Shown piece after piece: positions 48,636-57,369 of a stretch of 64,000 nt of DNA. Both the position numbers and the translations under genes were made by a program. Positions within the stretch are counted from its first letter, which is position 1, and each line of letters opens with the position of its first letter. The DNA is from Marinovum sp034669705 (GTDB taxonomy: Bacteria; Pseudomonadota; Alphaproteobacteria; Rhodobacterales; Rhodobacteraceae), in the NCBI RefSeq assembly GCF_034669705.1, contig NZ_JAXMOR010000010.1, forward strand, positions 62,001 to 126,000, read 5' to 3'. The notes beneath the pieces were generated by a model that ran no database searches, was not told the DNA's origin, and was given only the letters and a program-made list of their open reading frames with translations.

Positions 48636-49934
48636 ATGCCCAAAGACATGACAGAGACAGACACACAGACCATCTTCGAACGCCGCGAGAGCGCCGCCCG
48701 TTCCTACTGCCGCTCGATGCCCGCCGTCTTTACCAAGGCCAGCGGCTCCGAGATGACGGCCGAGGACGGCACCCGCTACATCGACTTTCTCGCCGGCTGT
48801 TCCTCGCTGAACTACGGTCACAATGACCCGGACATGAAGTCGGCGCTGATCGATCACATCAGCGCCGACGGCATTGCCCATAGCCTTGACCTGCACACCA
48901 ACACCAAGGCCGAGTTCCTCGGTGCCTTCGACCGCCACATCCTTGCCCCGCGCGGCATGGATCACCGGGTGATGTTCACCGGCCCGACCGGCGCCAACGC
49001 GGTGGAAGCGGCGATGAAGATTGCTCGCAAGGTCACCGGCCGCACCAATGTCATCGCCTTCACCAACGGCTTTCACGGTGTGACCAACGGCGCGCTGGCC
49101 GCGACCGGCAACGGCTATCACCGTGGCGGCGCCGGCATGGCGCTCTCCGGCGTGACCCGGATGCCCTATGACGGCTACTTCGGCGCCGACACCGATACCG
49201 CCGATTTCCTCGAGGCGATGCTGGGCGACAAGTCCGGCGGCGTCGACGCCCCCGCCGCGATCATCCTCGAGACGGTGCAGGGCGAAGGCGGTCTGAATGC
49301 CGCGCGCCCCGAATGGGTGCAGCGCATCGCCAAGCTGGCGAAAGAGCATGGCGCGCTGCTGATCATCGACGACATCCAGGCCGGCTGCGGCCGCTGCGGC
49401 ACCTTCTTCTCCTTCGAGGAGATGGGCGTGACGCCGGACATCGTGACCCTGGCGAAATCGCTCTCGGGCTTCGGTCTGCCGATGGCAATGCTTCTGGTGC
49501 GCCCCGAGCATGACGTGTTCGGCCCGGCCGAGCACAACGGCACCTTCCGTGGCAACACCCATGCCTTCGTCACCGCGCGCGTCGCGATCGAGAAGTTCTG
49601 GGCCGATGATGCCTTTCAGACCGAGCTGGCGGAAAAGGCCGAGCTCATCAACGCCAAGCTGACGAAGCTGGCCGGCATGGTCGCAGGCTCCAAGATGAAG
49701 GGCCGAGGGTTGATGCAGGGCGTCGACGTGGGCTCGGGTGAGCTGGCCGGCGCGATCTGTGCCAAGGCCTATGAAAACGGGCTGGTGGTCGAGACCTCGG
49801 GCAACGAGGATCAGGTGGTCAAGATCCTGGCGCCTCTGACCACCCCGGCCGAGCTGTTCGAGAAGGGTTTCGACATCCTTCTCGCCGCGGCCGAGACCGT
49901 GATTTCCGAACAGACAGCAATCGCAGCGGAGTAA
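48636..49934 (+). CDS. ectB: Diaminobutyrate-2-oxoglutarate transaminase
   Basis: EctB converts aspartate semialdehyde to L-2,4-diaminobutyrate with glutamate as amino donor, the first ectoine-specific step. The 432-residue class III aminotransferase has F-E-R-R-E-S-A-A-R-S-Y-C-R-S-M-P at the N-terminus, G-P-T-G-A-N-A-V-E-A-A for the PLP phosphate, I-I-D-D-I-Q-A-G-C-G-R for the cofactor Asp, and K274 in T-L-A-K-S-L-S-G as the PLP lysine. It begins 54 bases after ectA, with AAAGGA upstream. Confidence 0.97.
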   Translation: MPKDMTETDTQTIFERRESAARSYCRSMPAVFTKASGSEMTAEDGTRYIDFLAGCSSLNYGHNDPDMKSALIDHISADGIAHSLDLHTNTKAEFLGAFDRHILAPRGMDHRVMFTGPTGANAVEAAMKIARKVTGRTNVIAFTNGFHGVTNGALAATGNGYHRGGAGMALSGVTRMPYDGYFGADTDTADFLEAMLGDKSGGVDAPAAIILETVQGEGGLNAARPEWVQRIAKLAKEHGALLIIDDIQAGCGRCGTFFSFEEMGVTPDIVTLAKSLSGFGLPMAMLLVRPEHDVFGPAEHNGTFRGNTHAFVTARVAIEKFWADDAFQTELAEKAELINAKLTKLAGMVAGSKMKGRGLMQGVDVGSGELAGAICAKAYENGLVVETSGNEDQVVKILAPLTTPAELFEKGFDILLAAAETVISEQTAIAAE

Positions 49935-49939
49935 CCGAC

Positions 49940-50335
49940 ATGATCGTGAGAGATTTCAACAAGATCGTCGATTCCGAGCGGGATCGCGTGGTATCGGATG
50001 CCAACTGGACCTCGGTCCGGATGCTTCTGGCGGATGATGGTATGGGCTTTTCGTTCCATATCACCTTCCTCGAAGCCGGCTCCGAGCACACCTTCGAGTA
50101 CAAGAACCACTTCGAGAGCGTCTATTGCATGAAGGGCAAGGGATCGATCACCGATCTCGCCACCGGCGAGACGCATGAGATCACCCCGGGCGTGATGTAT
50201 GCGCTCGACAAGCACGACCGTCACGTGCTGCGGGCCGAGGAAGAGCTGGTCATGGCCTGCTGTTTCAATCCGCCCGTGACCGGCACCGAGGTGCATCGCG
50301 AAGACGGGTCCTATGCGGCAGCAGAGGTAGCGTAA
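49940..50335 (+). CDS. ectC: Ectoine synthase
   Basis: EctC cyclises N-gamma-acetyl-diaminobutyrate to ectoine. The 131-residue cupin begins M-I-V-R-D-F-N and has the iron-binding Glu in H-F-E-S-V-Y-C, G-V-M-Y-A-L with the metal Tyr, and the His in K-H-D-R-H. It lies 5 bases after ectB. No ectD hydroxylase gene follows, so 5-hydroxyectoine is not predicted from this locus. Confidence 0.97.
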   Translation: MIVRDFNKIVDSERDRVVSDANWTSVRMLLADDGMGFSFHITFLEAGSEHTFEYKNHFESVYCMKGKGSITDLATGETHEITPGVMYALDKHDRHVLRAEEELVMACCFNPPVTGTEVHREDGSYAAAEVA

Positions 50336-50337
50336 CC

Positions 50338-51762
50338 ATGTCCCATACAGTCGAAAAAATCGGCGGGACATCCATGGACCGCATCGATGAGCTGCGCGAT
50401 ACGCTGATCGTCGGCGACCGCAAGCCGGAGGACCTTTATGGTCGCGTCTTCGTGGTCTCGGCTTTCGGCGGCATCACCAACTTGCTGCTCGAACACAAGA
50501 AGACCGGCGAGCCCGGCGCCTATGCCGCCTTTGCCAGCGATGACAATGATCACGGCTGGCACGACCGGCTGGACCGCGTCGCCGAGGCGATGACCGCCGC
50601 GCACACCCGCGTGCTGGACAACCCGGCCGATATCGAACGCGCCGATGCCTTCGTCAACGACCGGCTGCTGGGCGCCCGCAACTGCCTGATCGACCTGCAG
50701 CGGCTGTGCTCCTACGGGCACTTCCGCCTGTCGCAGAACATGGGCCAGACCCGTGAGCTGCTGGCCGGTCTCGGCGAATCGCATTCCGCCTTCGTCACCT
50801 CGCTGATGTTGCAGCGGGCGGGCGTGAACGCGCGGTTCATCGACCTGTCGGGATGGTGCGACGATGGCGAGATGTCGCTCGACGAGCGCATCACCGGCGC
50901 GATGGAGGGGGTCGACCTGACCGCCGAGATGCCGATCGTCACCGGCTATGCGCAATGCGCCGAGGGCCTGATGGGCGAGTTCGACCGCGGCTACTCCGAG
51001 GTCACCTTCTCGCGCATGGCGGCGCTCACCGGCGCACGCGAGGCGATCATCCACAAGGAGTTCCACCTCTCCTCGGCCGATCCCAACCTTGTCGGTGCCA
51101 ATGCCGTCAAGAAGCTGGGCCGGACGAACTACGATGTGGCCGACCAGCTGTCGAACCTCGGGATGGAGGCGATCCACCCCAAGGCCGCCAAGACCCTGCG
51201 ACAGGCCGATGTGCCGCTGCGGGTGACCAATGCCTTCGAGCCGGCCGACCCCGGCACGCTGATCGACGATCAGCCGGCAGAGGAGGCGGCGGTGGAGATC
51301 GTCACCGGCCTCGACCTCTTTGCGCTCGAGGTGTTCGAACAGGACATGGTGGGCGTCAAGGGTTACGATTCGACCGTGCTTGAGGTGCTGACGCGCCACA
51401 ACGTGCGGATCGTCTCGAAAGTGACCAACGCCAACACGATCACCCATTACGTCGACACCTCGATGAAGGTGCTGCGTCGGGTCGAGCGTGACCTGGCCAA
51501 GCTCTACCCCTCGGCCGACGTCTCGTCGCGCGCCATCGCCATGGCGGCGGTGGTCGGGCGTGACCTCTCCGGTCTCTCGGTGCTGACCCGCGGCTTGCAA
51601 TCGATCGCCGCAGCCGGGCTCGAGGCCATCGGGGCCACGCAGGGCCCGCGCCACGTGGACGTGCAGTTCATCCTCGAGCGCGACGCCCTGAAGCCGGCGA
51701 TTGCCGCGCTGCACGGCGCGCTGGTCGAGGAAAACAGCCCCAAGCTGGCGCGCGTCGCCTGA
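50338..51762 (+). CDS. ask: Ectoine-operon aspartate kinase
   Basis: This kinase phosphorylates aspartate to feed the aspartate-semialdehyde branch for ectoine. The 474-residue protein opens V-E-K-I-G-G-T-S-M-D-R (kinase start motif with I in place of F), has V-F-V-V-S-A-F-G-G-I-T-N, and two ACT regions at the C-terminus (V-G-V-K-G-Y-D-S to A-T-Q-G-P). The length and the ACT divergence mark the Ask_Ect group that escapes lysine/threonine feedback. It starts 2 bases after ectC. Confidence 0.93.
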   Translation: MSHTVEKIGGTSMDRIDELRDTLIVGDRKPEDLYGRVFVVSAFGGITNLLLEHKKTGEPGAYAAFASDDNDHGWHDRLDRVAEAMTAAHTRVLDNPADIERADAFVNDRLLGARNCLIDLQRLCSYGHFRLSQNMGQTRELLAGLGESHSAFVTSLMLQRAGVNARFIDLSGWCDDGEMSLDERITGAMEGVDLTAEMPIVTGYAQCAEGLMGEFDRGYSEVTFSRMAALTGAREAIIHKEFHLSSADPNLVGANAVKKLGRTNYDVADQLSNLGMEAIHPKAAKTLRQADVPLRVTNAFEPADPGTLIDDQPAEEAAVEIVTGLDLFALEVFEQDMVGVKGYDSTVLEVLTRHNVRIVSKVTNANTITHYVDTSMKVLRRVERDLAKLYPSADVSSRAIAMAAVVGRDLSGLSVLTRGLQSIAAAGLEAIGATQGPRHVDVQFILERDALKPAIAALHGALVEENSPKLARVA

Positions 51763-51785
51763 CGCGCCCTGCATGACATGATGAG

Positions 51786-51822
51786 AAGGCCCGCCCGACA
51801 GCACCGTCGGGCGGGCCTTTTT
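51786..51822. terminator. Bidirectional terminator of the ect operon
   Basis: A perfect 14-bp stem AAGGCCCGCCCGAC / GTCGGGCGGGCCTT with loop AGCACC, then a T-run. It ends the ectoine operon and also abuts the stop of the convergent molybdenum hydroxylase operon at 51822. Confidence 0.9.
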
Positions 51823-54020
51823 CATGCTGAGAGCGCGTCCAGCGCCGCCAGCACCCGGTCGGGCGTCGCCGGGAAATCGCGCAGCCGCGCGCCGCAGGCG
51901 TGGTGGATGGCGTTCAGGATCGCGCCCCCTGCCCCACAAATACCCAGCTCGCCGATGCCCTTGGCCTGCATCGGCCCGGCCCAGGGATCGAGCTCTTCAA
52001 GGAACTGCACATCGAGCTTGGGCACGTCAGCGTTCACCGGAACGTGGTATTCGGCGAGGTCGCGGTTCACCACATGGCCGTCGCGGCGGTCATGGGTCAG
52101 CGCCTCGGTCAGCGCCATGCCGATGCCCCAGATCATGCCGCCGTGGCATTGCGACCGCGCGGTGCGCAGGTTGAGGATGCGCCCGGCCGCAAAGGTGCCC
52201 TGCATCCGCCGCATCCGCACCTCGCCGGTGACATCGCTCACCGCGACCTCGGCGAAATGCGCGCCGAACGTGGCCTGTCGGACCTTCTCGCTGGCCTCGC
52301 CCGGGTGCACATGGCCGTGACCGGTCAACGCGGCCCCTGCAAGCACATCGCCGAGGCTCTGACGGGTGTTGCCCTGCACCACCGCGCCGTCCTTCAGCGT
52401 CAGGTCGGTCTCGTCACAGCCCAGCCGCGCGGCGATCTGCCGCCGCAGCTCCATCCCCGCCAGCCAGACCGCGGTACCGGTCGAGGCCGCGCCGACCGAG
52501 CCGCCAGAACCCGACCCCGGCGGATGCGCGGTGTCGCCCAGCGAGACCGTGACCTGATCCTGCGGCAAGCCCAGCAGCTCGGCGGCAATCAGTTGCAGGA
52601 TCGCATAGCTGCCGGTGCCGATGTCGGTCATGTCGGTCTCGACGGTGGCGCCTTCGCCGGTCAGCCGGATGCGCGCCTCGGCCTCGATGATCATGTTGAC
52701 CCGAAAGGCCGCCGCCATGCCGGTGCCGATCCACCACTCGCCCTCGCGCCTCTGTCGCGGCGCGGCGGGCCGGTCGGCCCAGCCGAAACGCTCGGCACCT
52801 TTGGTCAACGCCTCGCGCAGTCGGTGCGAGGAGAAGGGCTTGCCGCTCTCCGGGTCGGTGTCGGGGATGTTGCGCAGCCGCAGCTCGACCGGGTCAACCC
52901 CCGCCGCCGCCGCCAGCTCGTCCATCGCCACCTCGAAGGCGGTGACCCCCACCGCCTCGCCCGGCGCGCGGACCGAACCTGCGGCGGGGCGATTGATCCG
53001 CGCCACCTGCATCTTGAGGCGACGGTTGGCGGCGGCATAGGCGAAATGGCTGGCCTGCAGCACCGGCTCGGCAAAGCTTTCCTGCGGCAGGTTTGACACC
53101 AAAGTCTCGTGCCCCAGACCGGTCAGCCGGCCCTCGGAATCGGCGGCCAGCCGGATATGCTGGCGCGTCTCTGACCGGCGGGTGTTGACCTCGAAGACAT
53201 TACGCCGGTGCTGCACCACCCGCACCGGCTGCCCCAGCTCCATCGCCGCCAGCGCGGCGGCGACGCAGTCGGCGGAAATGCCGAGTTTCGAACCGAAACC
53301 GCCACCGACATAGGGCGCCAGGAGGCGCACCTTTTCGGGGTCGAGACCGACGCTGTCGGCCAGTTCGTTGCGGTTGAACTTCAGCATTTGCAGCGCGCCG
53401 CGCAGGGTCAGCTGTTCGCCATCCCATTCCGCCAGCGCTGCATGCGGCTCCATCGCCGCCGAGTTCATCGACGGCGTGGTATAGACCGCGTCCACCGTCA
53501 CAGCGGCATCGCGCATCGCCGCGTCGAGATCGCCCTGCGCGGTCTGCTTGTCGTCGGGCTCTTCCGGCGTCACCGCCTGCGGATCGACCGGCGCGTCCCT
53601 GCCGTCGATCTCGACCTTCAGCCGCTGCGCCGCGTGCCGTGCCTGTTCAAAGCTGTCGGCCACCACGAGGGCAATCGGCTGGCCTGCGTATTCGGCCTCG
53701 TCCACCCCCTGCACCGGCGCCTCATTGGCCATCCCCTGCGCGGCGTTTCGCACCATGCGGGCGTCGCGCAAGACCAGCCGAACCCCCGCCATGCCGCGCA
53801 CCTCGTCAAGGTTGGGGCAGCGCACCTGCCCGATCCGCGGCGCGCGGCGCAGAAAGCCGTGCAGCATCCCCTCGGGGTGCGGTTCGGCCGCGTAAGTCGC
53901 CGCGCCGGTGGCCTTGAGGATGCCGTCTGGCCGGGCGCTGTCGGTGCCAAGCACGCCCTGCGCCATGTCGTCGGTGCGATTGGTCTCCTCGCGGCTGTCG
54001 ATCTTCATCTCGTAAGTCAT
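51822..54020 (-). CDS. Molybdenum hydroxylase, molybdopterin subunit (PaoC-like)
   Basis: The 732-residue large subunit has the two xanthine-oxidase-type domains: the N-terminal A-T-Y-A-A-E-x-x-P-E-G-M-L-H-G and E-P-H-A-A-L-A-E-W region, the molybdopterin loops (Y-V-G-G-G-F-G-S-K, R-A-P-G-E-A, G-S-G-S-G-G-S-V-G-A-A-S), and the catalytic Glu in K-G-I-G-E-L-G. The gene order (2Fe-2S, FAD, Mo) and the FAD subunit identify the periplasmic aldehyde oxidase group (PaoABC). It oxidises an aldehyde or heterocycle. The unusual G-I-C-G-A-G-G-A following the Glu is within family variation. Confidence 0.9.
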   Translation of the reverse strand: MTYEMKIDSREETNRTDDMAQGVLGTDSARPDGILKATGAATYAAEPHPEGMLHGFLRRAPRIGQVRCPNLDEVRGMAGVRLVLRDARMVRNAAQGMANEAPVQGVDEAEYAGQPIALVVADSFEQARHAAQRLKVEIDGRDAPVDPQAVTPEEPDDKQTAQGDLDAAMRDAAVTVDAVYTTPSMNSAAMEPHAALAEWDGEQLTLRGALQMLKFNRNELADSVGLDPEKVRLLAPYVGGGFGSKLGISADCVAAALAAMELGQPVRVVQHRRNVFEVNTRRSETRQHIRLAADSEGRLTGLGHETLVSNLPQESFAEPVLQASHFAYAAANRRLKMQVARINRPAAGSVRAPGEAVGVTAFEVAMDELAAAAGVDPVELRLRNIPDTDPESGKPFSSHRLREALTKGAERFGWADRPAAPRQRREGEWWIGTGMAAAFRVNMIIEAEARIRLTGEGATVETDMTDIGTGSYAILQLIAAELLGLPQDQVTVSLGDTAHPPGSGSGGSVGAASTGTAVWLAGMELRRQIAARLGCDETDLTLKDGAVVQGNTRQSLGDVLAGAALTGHGHVHPGEASEKVRQATFGAHFAEVAVSDVTGEVRMRRMQGTFAAGRILNLRTARSQCHGGMIWGIGMALTEALTHDRRDGHVVNRDLAEYHVPVNADVPKLDVQFLEELDPWAGPMQAKGIGELGICGAGGAILNAIHHACGARLRDFPATPDRVLAALDALSA

Positions 54021-54991
54021 TGCGCAGCCTCCGTCAGAACCGCCTTGAGCGCGCGTTTCGCCAGCGGCAGCTTGAATTCCGTTCCCTCATGTGGCGTGGC
54101 GTCTCGCAAAAGCACCTCGCCGGCCTTGTCGAACAGCGCCTCCGACGGCGCCTCTCCGGCCAAGAGCCGTTCCACCTCCGGATCGCGCCACGGCCGCGAA
54201 CCGAGGCCGCCAAAGGCCAGTGCCGCCTCGGCAATCCGGCCGCCCTCCATCCGCAACACCGCGGCGACCGAGACCAGCGCAAAGGCATAGGACGCGCGGT
54301 CACGCACCTTGCGATAGACCTGCCGGTCACCCAAGGGCGCCGGCAACCGGACCGCGGTGATCAGGTCGCCGGGGTCGAGCGTCGTCTCGAGATGCGGGGT
54401 GTCGCCCGGCAGGCGGTAGAAATCATCGAGCGCCAGGTCGCGTACCGCGCCATCTGCCGCCGCGACCTCGACCCGCGCATCGAGCACCCGCATTGCCACC
54501 GCCATGTCCGACGGATGCAGCGCCACGCAATGCTCCGAGATACCAAGCACCGCGTGGTTGCGCATCTCGCCCCCCAGCGCGGCACAGCCGGAGCCCGGCG
54601 CGCGCTTGTTGCAGGCGGCGTCGGTGTCGTAGAAATACGGGCAGCGGGTGCGCTGCAACAGGTTGCCGCCGGTGGTCGCCTTGTTGCGCAGCTGCCCCGA
54701 GGCCCCGGCCAGCAGGGCGCGCGACAGCACCGGGTAACGCCGCCGCACCGTCATGTCTGCCGCAAGGTCGGAATTGGTGACCGTGGCGCCGATACGCATC
54801 CCGCCGTCCTGCGCTTCGATCCCGTCGAGCCCGAGGCGCGAGATATCAACCACCCGCTCCGGCGCCATGACTTCGAGCTTCATCAGGTCGATCAGGTTGG
54901 TGCCTCCGGCAATGAAACTGGCACCTTCGCTGGCCGCGGCGGCACGGGCGGCCTCGGCCGACTCGGGGCGTTGGTAGTCGAAAGGCCTCAT
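54017..54991 (-). CDS. Molybdenum hydroxylase, FAD subunit with 4Fe-4S (PaoB-like)
   Basis: The 324-residue middle subunit carries FAD (E-G-A-S-F-I-A-G-G-T-N-L-I-D-L-M-K and A-T-T-G-G-N-L-L-Q-R) and the extra cysteine loop R-T-R-C-P-Y-F-Y-D-T-D-A-A-C-N-K-R-A-P-G-S-G-C, which binds a 4Fe-4S cluster in YagS/PaoB but not in xanthine dehydrogenase. It passes electrons from the Mo subunit onward. Both ends overlap neighbouring genes by 4 bases. Confidence 0.92.
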   Translation of the reverse strand: MRPFDYQRPESAEAARAAAASEGASFIAGGTNLIDLMKLEVMAPERVVDISRLGLDGIEAQDGGMRIGATVTNSDLAADMTVRRRYPVLSRALLAGASGQLRNKATTGGNLLQRTRCPYFYDTDAACNKRAPGSGCAALGGEMRNHAVLGISEHCVALHPSDMAVAMRVLDARVEVAAADGAVRDLALDDFYRLPGDTPHLETTLDPGDLITAVRLPAPLGDRQVYRKVRDRASYAFALVSVAAVLRMEGGRIAEAALAFGGLGSRPWRDPEVERLLAGEAPSEALFDKAGEVLLRDATPHEGTEFKLPLAKRALKAVLTEAAQ

Positions 54992-55512
54992 TGTGCCGCC
55001 TCCTTCTCGTCGCCGGTCCGCTGGTTGACCTCGGTGATCGCGGCGTTGATCCCGGGGTAGCAGGAGCAGCGGCAGAGGTTGCCGCTCATCCGCTCGGAGA
55101 GCTCGTCATGGCTCAGTTCCACCGCGCCCTCGAGATCGGCGCTGACATGGCTGGGCCAGCCGGCGCGCAGCTCGTCGAGCATCGCGGTGGCCGAGCAAAT
55201 CTGGCCCGGCGTGCAATAACCGCACTGCATGCCGTCATGGTCGACAAAGGCCTGCTGCAACGGCGAGGGCCCGCCCTCGGCCAGGCCTTCGACGGTGGTG
55301 ACCGCCTCGCCATCATGCATCACCGCGAGGCTGAGGCAGGCATTGATCCGCCGCCCCTCCACCAGCACGGTACAGGCACCGCACTGGCCGTGATCGCAGC
55401 CCTTCTTGCTGCCGGTCAGGCCGATATGGTCGCGCAAGGCATCAAGCAGGGTGACGCGGGGGTCGAGGTCGAGCGCGTGGCGCTGACCGTTTACGGTAAT
55501 CGTGACGTTCAT
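54988..55512 (-). CDS. Molybdenum hydroxylase, 2Fe-2S subunit (PaoA-like)
   Basis: The 174-residue subunit binds two 2Fe-2S clusters: C39, C44, C47 and C59 in the plant-ferredoxin half, and C97, C100, C147 and C149 in the helical half. There is no Tat signal here, unlike E. coli PaoA; the holoenzyme may thus stay in the cytosol or use a different route. AGGAGAG precedes the start. It is first in the operon. Confidence 0.93.
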   Translation of the reverse strand: MNVTITVNGQRHALDLDPRVTLLDALRDHIGLTGSKKGCDHGQCGACTVLVEGRRINACLSLAVMHDGEAVTTVEGLAEGGPSPLQQAFVDHDGMQCGYCTPGQICSATAMLDELRAGWPSHVSADLEGAVELSHDELSERMSGNLCRCSCYPGINAAITEVNQRTGDEKEAAQ

Positions 55513-55680
55513 GGAAACTCTCCTGCGGGTGACGCGGTCTCAACGTCACCGGCGCGCGGGTGTTCCATGGGGATCGGGATCGTCTGGGCCGCAGAGGTCG
55601 AGAGGCGCGCGCAGGCGAGTGCTGCGGCACGACCGGGAGGCTGTCTGGAAAATGGTGCCATATACGGCCGGCTCGCCCGC

Positions 55681-55978
55681 CTTGAGGGTCGTCAGCGTCG
55701 TTTTGAGCCACGGCAGCTGGCGGCTCGTCGCAACGATGATCACGCTCCAGTTCGATGCGCTCTTTGCCAGCCGGCTATCCGAGCGAGACTTCGCCATGCT
55801 CACCAACCGCAATAAGCTCGGATCGATTTTGACAGCAGCCCACCCGACAGTAGATCACTATCTCCCGGCGCTGACGATTGCAGGTGCGTCCAACCAGCGG
55901 GGCGATCTCACCTTCATGACGAATGCGATCGATCTTGGCTCGGTCTCGATGCGCTCATTCGTATTCCACGCAGCCTGA
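55681..55978 (+). pseudogene. Extradiol dioxygenase (YgiD/DODA-type), C-terminal remnant
   Basis: The end of an open frame that reads through from upstream encodes F-D-A-L-F-A-S-R-L, A-A-H-P-T-V-D-H-Y-L-P-A-L and a final D-L-G-S-V-S-M-R-S-F-V-F. These match the C-terminal P-T-x-x-H-Y-L-P and G-S-x-S-M signatures of LigB-superfamily DOPA-type dioxygenases. The N-terminal two-thirds, including the metal ligands, is missing, so this is a truncated, presumably dead copy. Confidence 0.7.
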
Positions 55979-56516
55979 CGAAGGCGACGCGGAAATGAGC
56001 CGGCCGGGGTGGCAGCTGTCGTTCTCGGGCGCATGGTTCGCGTGGCGTGCGCCAGGCTCGTCGGACGCGGATCACCCGGGTCGCAAACGACGCCACCACG
56101 CCAAGCAAGCCGAGCGCCGTCCTGGCCACGACCATGGCCGCACCCACCATCGCGGCAAGCGCACTGCGCCGCCGCCGACCGCGGTGAGAACGCGCCGCAG
56201 GAACGCCGGAAGCGGGCCGGGTCTGGGGGCATCGAGTCTCGCCAGAGCGTCATGGACGATCCGGCGGATCAAGCGCAGCGGATGCCGTGCCGGAATGCGC
56301 TCCTCACGATCGGCATAGCTGAACAGCGATCCCGCGGCCTCGTCCGTCCCGCGCATCGTCATCCTCTCCACCACTGCCGTGCCGAAGCTGAATCACGTTC
56401 TCGAAACCGCGTCGAGACCGGTGCTTTTCAGCAGCCTGTCAGATGAATTCGGTTTACAGAGCCCCAGATCTGGCATATCAATTTAGTTAACTATTATATT
56501 TTGGATTCTCTTTGAC
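55979..56516. other. Decayed DNA with an IS remnant and AT-rich edge
   Basis: Besides the transposase fragment, no gene was found. The last 70 bases before the GntR gene are AT-rich, unlike the surroundings. They contain the sequence TTTTCAGCAGCCTGTCA (56425-56441), which looks like the terminal inverted repeat of some IS5/IS1182-group elements. Confidence 0.5.
56210..56356 (-). pseudogene. IS5-type transposase, N-terminal remnant
   Basis: From ATG 56356 on the minus strand the frame reads M-R-G-T-D-E-A-A-G-S-L-F-S-Y-A-D, then E-E-R-I-P-A-R-H-P-L-R-L-I-R-R-I-V-H-D-A-L-A-R-L-D, the standard opening of IS5/IS1182-group transposases. The frame then runs into unrelated Arg/Trp-rich sequence, so only about 45 residues remain and the DDE domain is lost. 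Confidence 0.75.
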
Positions 56517-57284
56517 ATGCTACAAAGTAGGCCAACAAAGCCGAAGTCTCCTGATGGGGTGTCCATCTCCAGCCTTTTAGGGGGCGCGGATGTGGACTCA
56601 GGAACTGGCGGCGTCGCATTTCGCGTTCTGGATCTGTTGCGTGATCTGATCGTGACTGTGCAGCTTCGGCCCGGTCAGCGCCTTTCAGAGCTCGAAATCG
56701 CTTCCGCACTCGGCATCAGCAAAACTCCGGTGCGCGAGGCGCTGATCCGGCTGGACGAGATGGATCTGGTCCGGATCGTGCCGCAGAGCGGAACCTACGT
56801 CACCCTGATCTCGGTGCAGCGTTACACCACAGCCTGCTTCATCCGCCTGCACCTCGAAGTCGGCGCCGCGCGCATGGCAGCCGCCTCGGCGGCCCCGCCA
56901 CACAGCTTAGAGAAGCTGCGGCAGATCCACGACCAGCTCATCGACGCCGAGACCCGGGATGATCATTCCGCCTTCGTCAGCCGAGACGAGGACTTCCACC
57001 GCGAGATTTTCCTGCTCGCCGGGCATCTCGACGCCTGGGTCACGGGCCGACGGGCGCAGTTCGACCTGAACCGCGCGCGCAACATCCGCCGGGAGCATCG
57101 CATCCCACGCGGACCAGAGGTGATCCGGCAGCACGCCGAGATCATCGCCGCGCTAGAGGCGCATGACCCCGATCGTGCCGAGGCGGCGATCCACGCCCAT
57201 ATCGGCGACCTCGAGCGCCAGGTCGGACGCCTGTTCACCGACAATCGCCTGAACGGATTGATTGAGTTGCCGAAACCGAACTGA
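56517..57284 (+). CDS. GntR-family (FadR-type) transcriptional regulator
   Basis: The protein has an N-terminal winged helix (V-L-D-L-L-R-D-L-I-V-T-V-Q-L-R-P-G-Q-R-L-S-E to A-L-G-I-S-K-T-P-V-R-E-A-L) and an FCD effector domain with the metal-binding pattern D-x-x-F-H near D-E-D-F-H-R-E-I-F and a distal H-A-E-I-I. FCD regulators respond to sugar acids, so it likely controls the following genes. The frame gives 255 residues from ATG 56517, which lacks a ribosome site; GTG 56592 after TAGGGGG is an equally good start. Confidence 0.88.
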   Translation: MLQSRPTKPKSPDGVSISSLLGGADVDSGTGGVAFRVLDLLRDLIVTVQLRPGQRLSELEIASALGISKTPVREALIRLDEMDLVRIVPQSGTYVTLISVQRYTTACFIRLHLEVGAARMAAASAAPPHSLEKLRQIHDQLIDAETRDDHSAFVSRDEDFHREIFLLAGHLDAWVTGRRAQFDLNRARNIRREHRIPRGPEVIRQHAEIIAALEAHDPDRAEAAIHAHIGDLERQVGRLFTDNRLNGLIELPKPN

Positions 57285-57369
57285 CCCCACCCGCGGCAGC
57301 AGCCGGCGCCCTGGAGGAGGGCAAGCGCCTTTGGGCGGGGTCTTGTCATGCACTTAAGGAGGAGAACGC

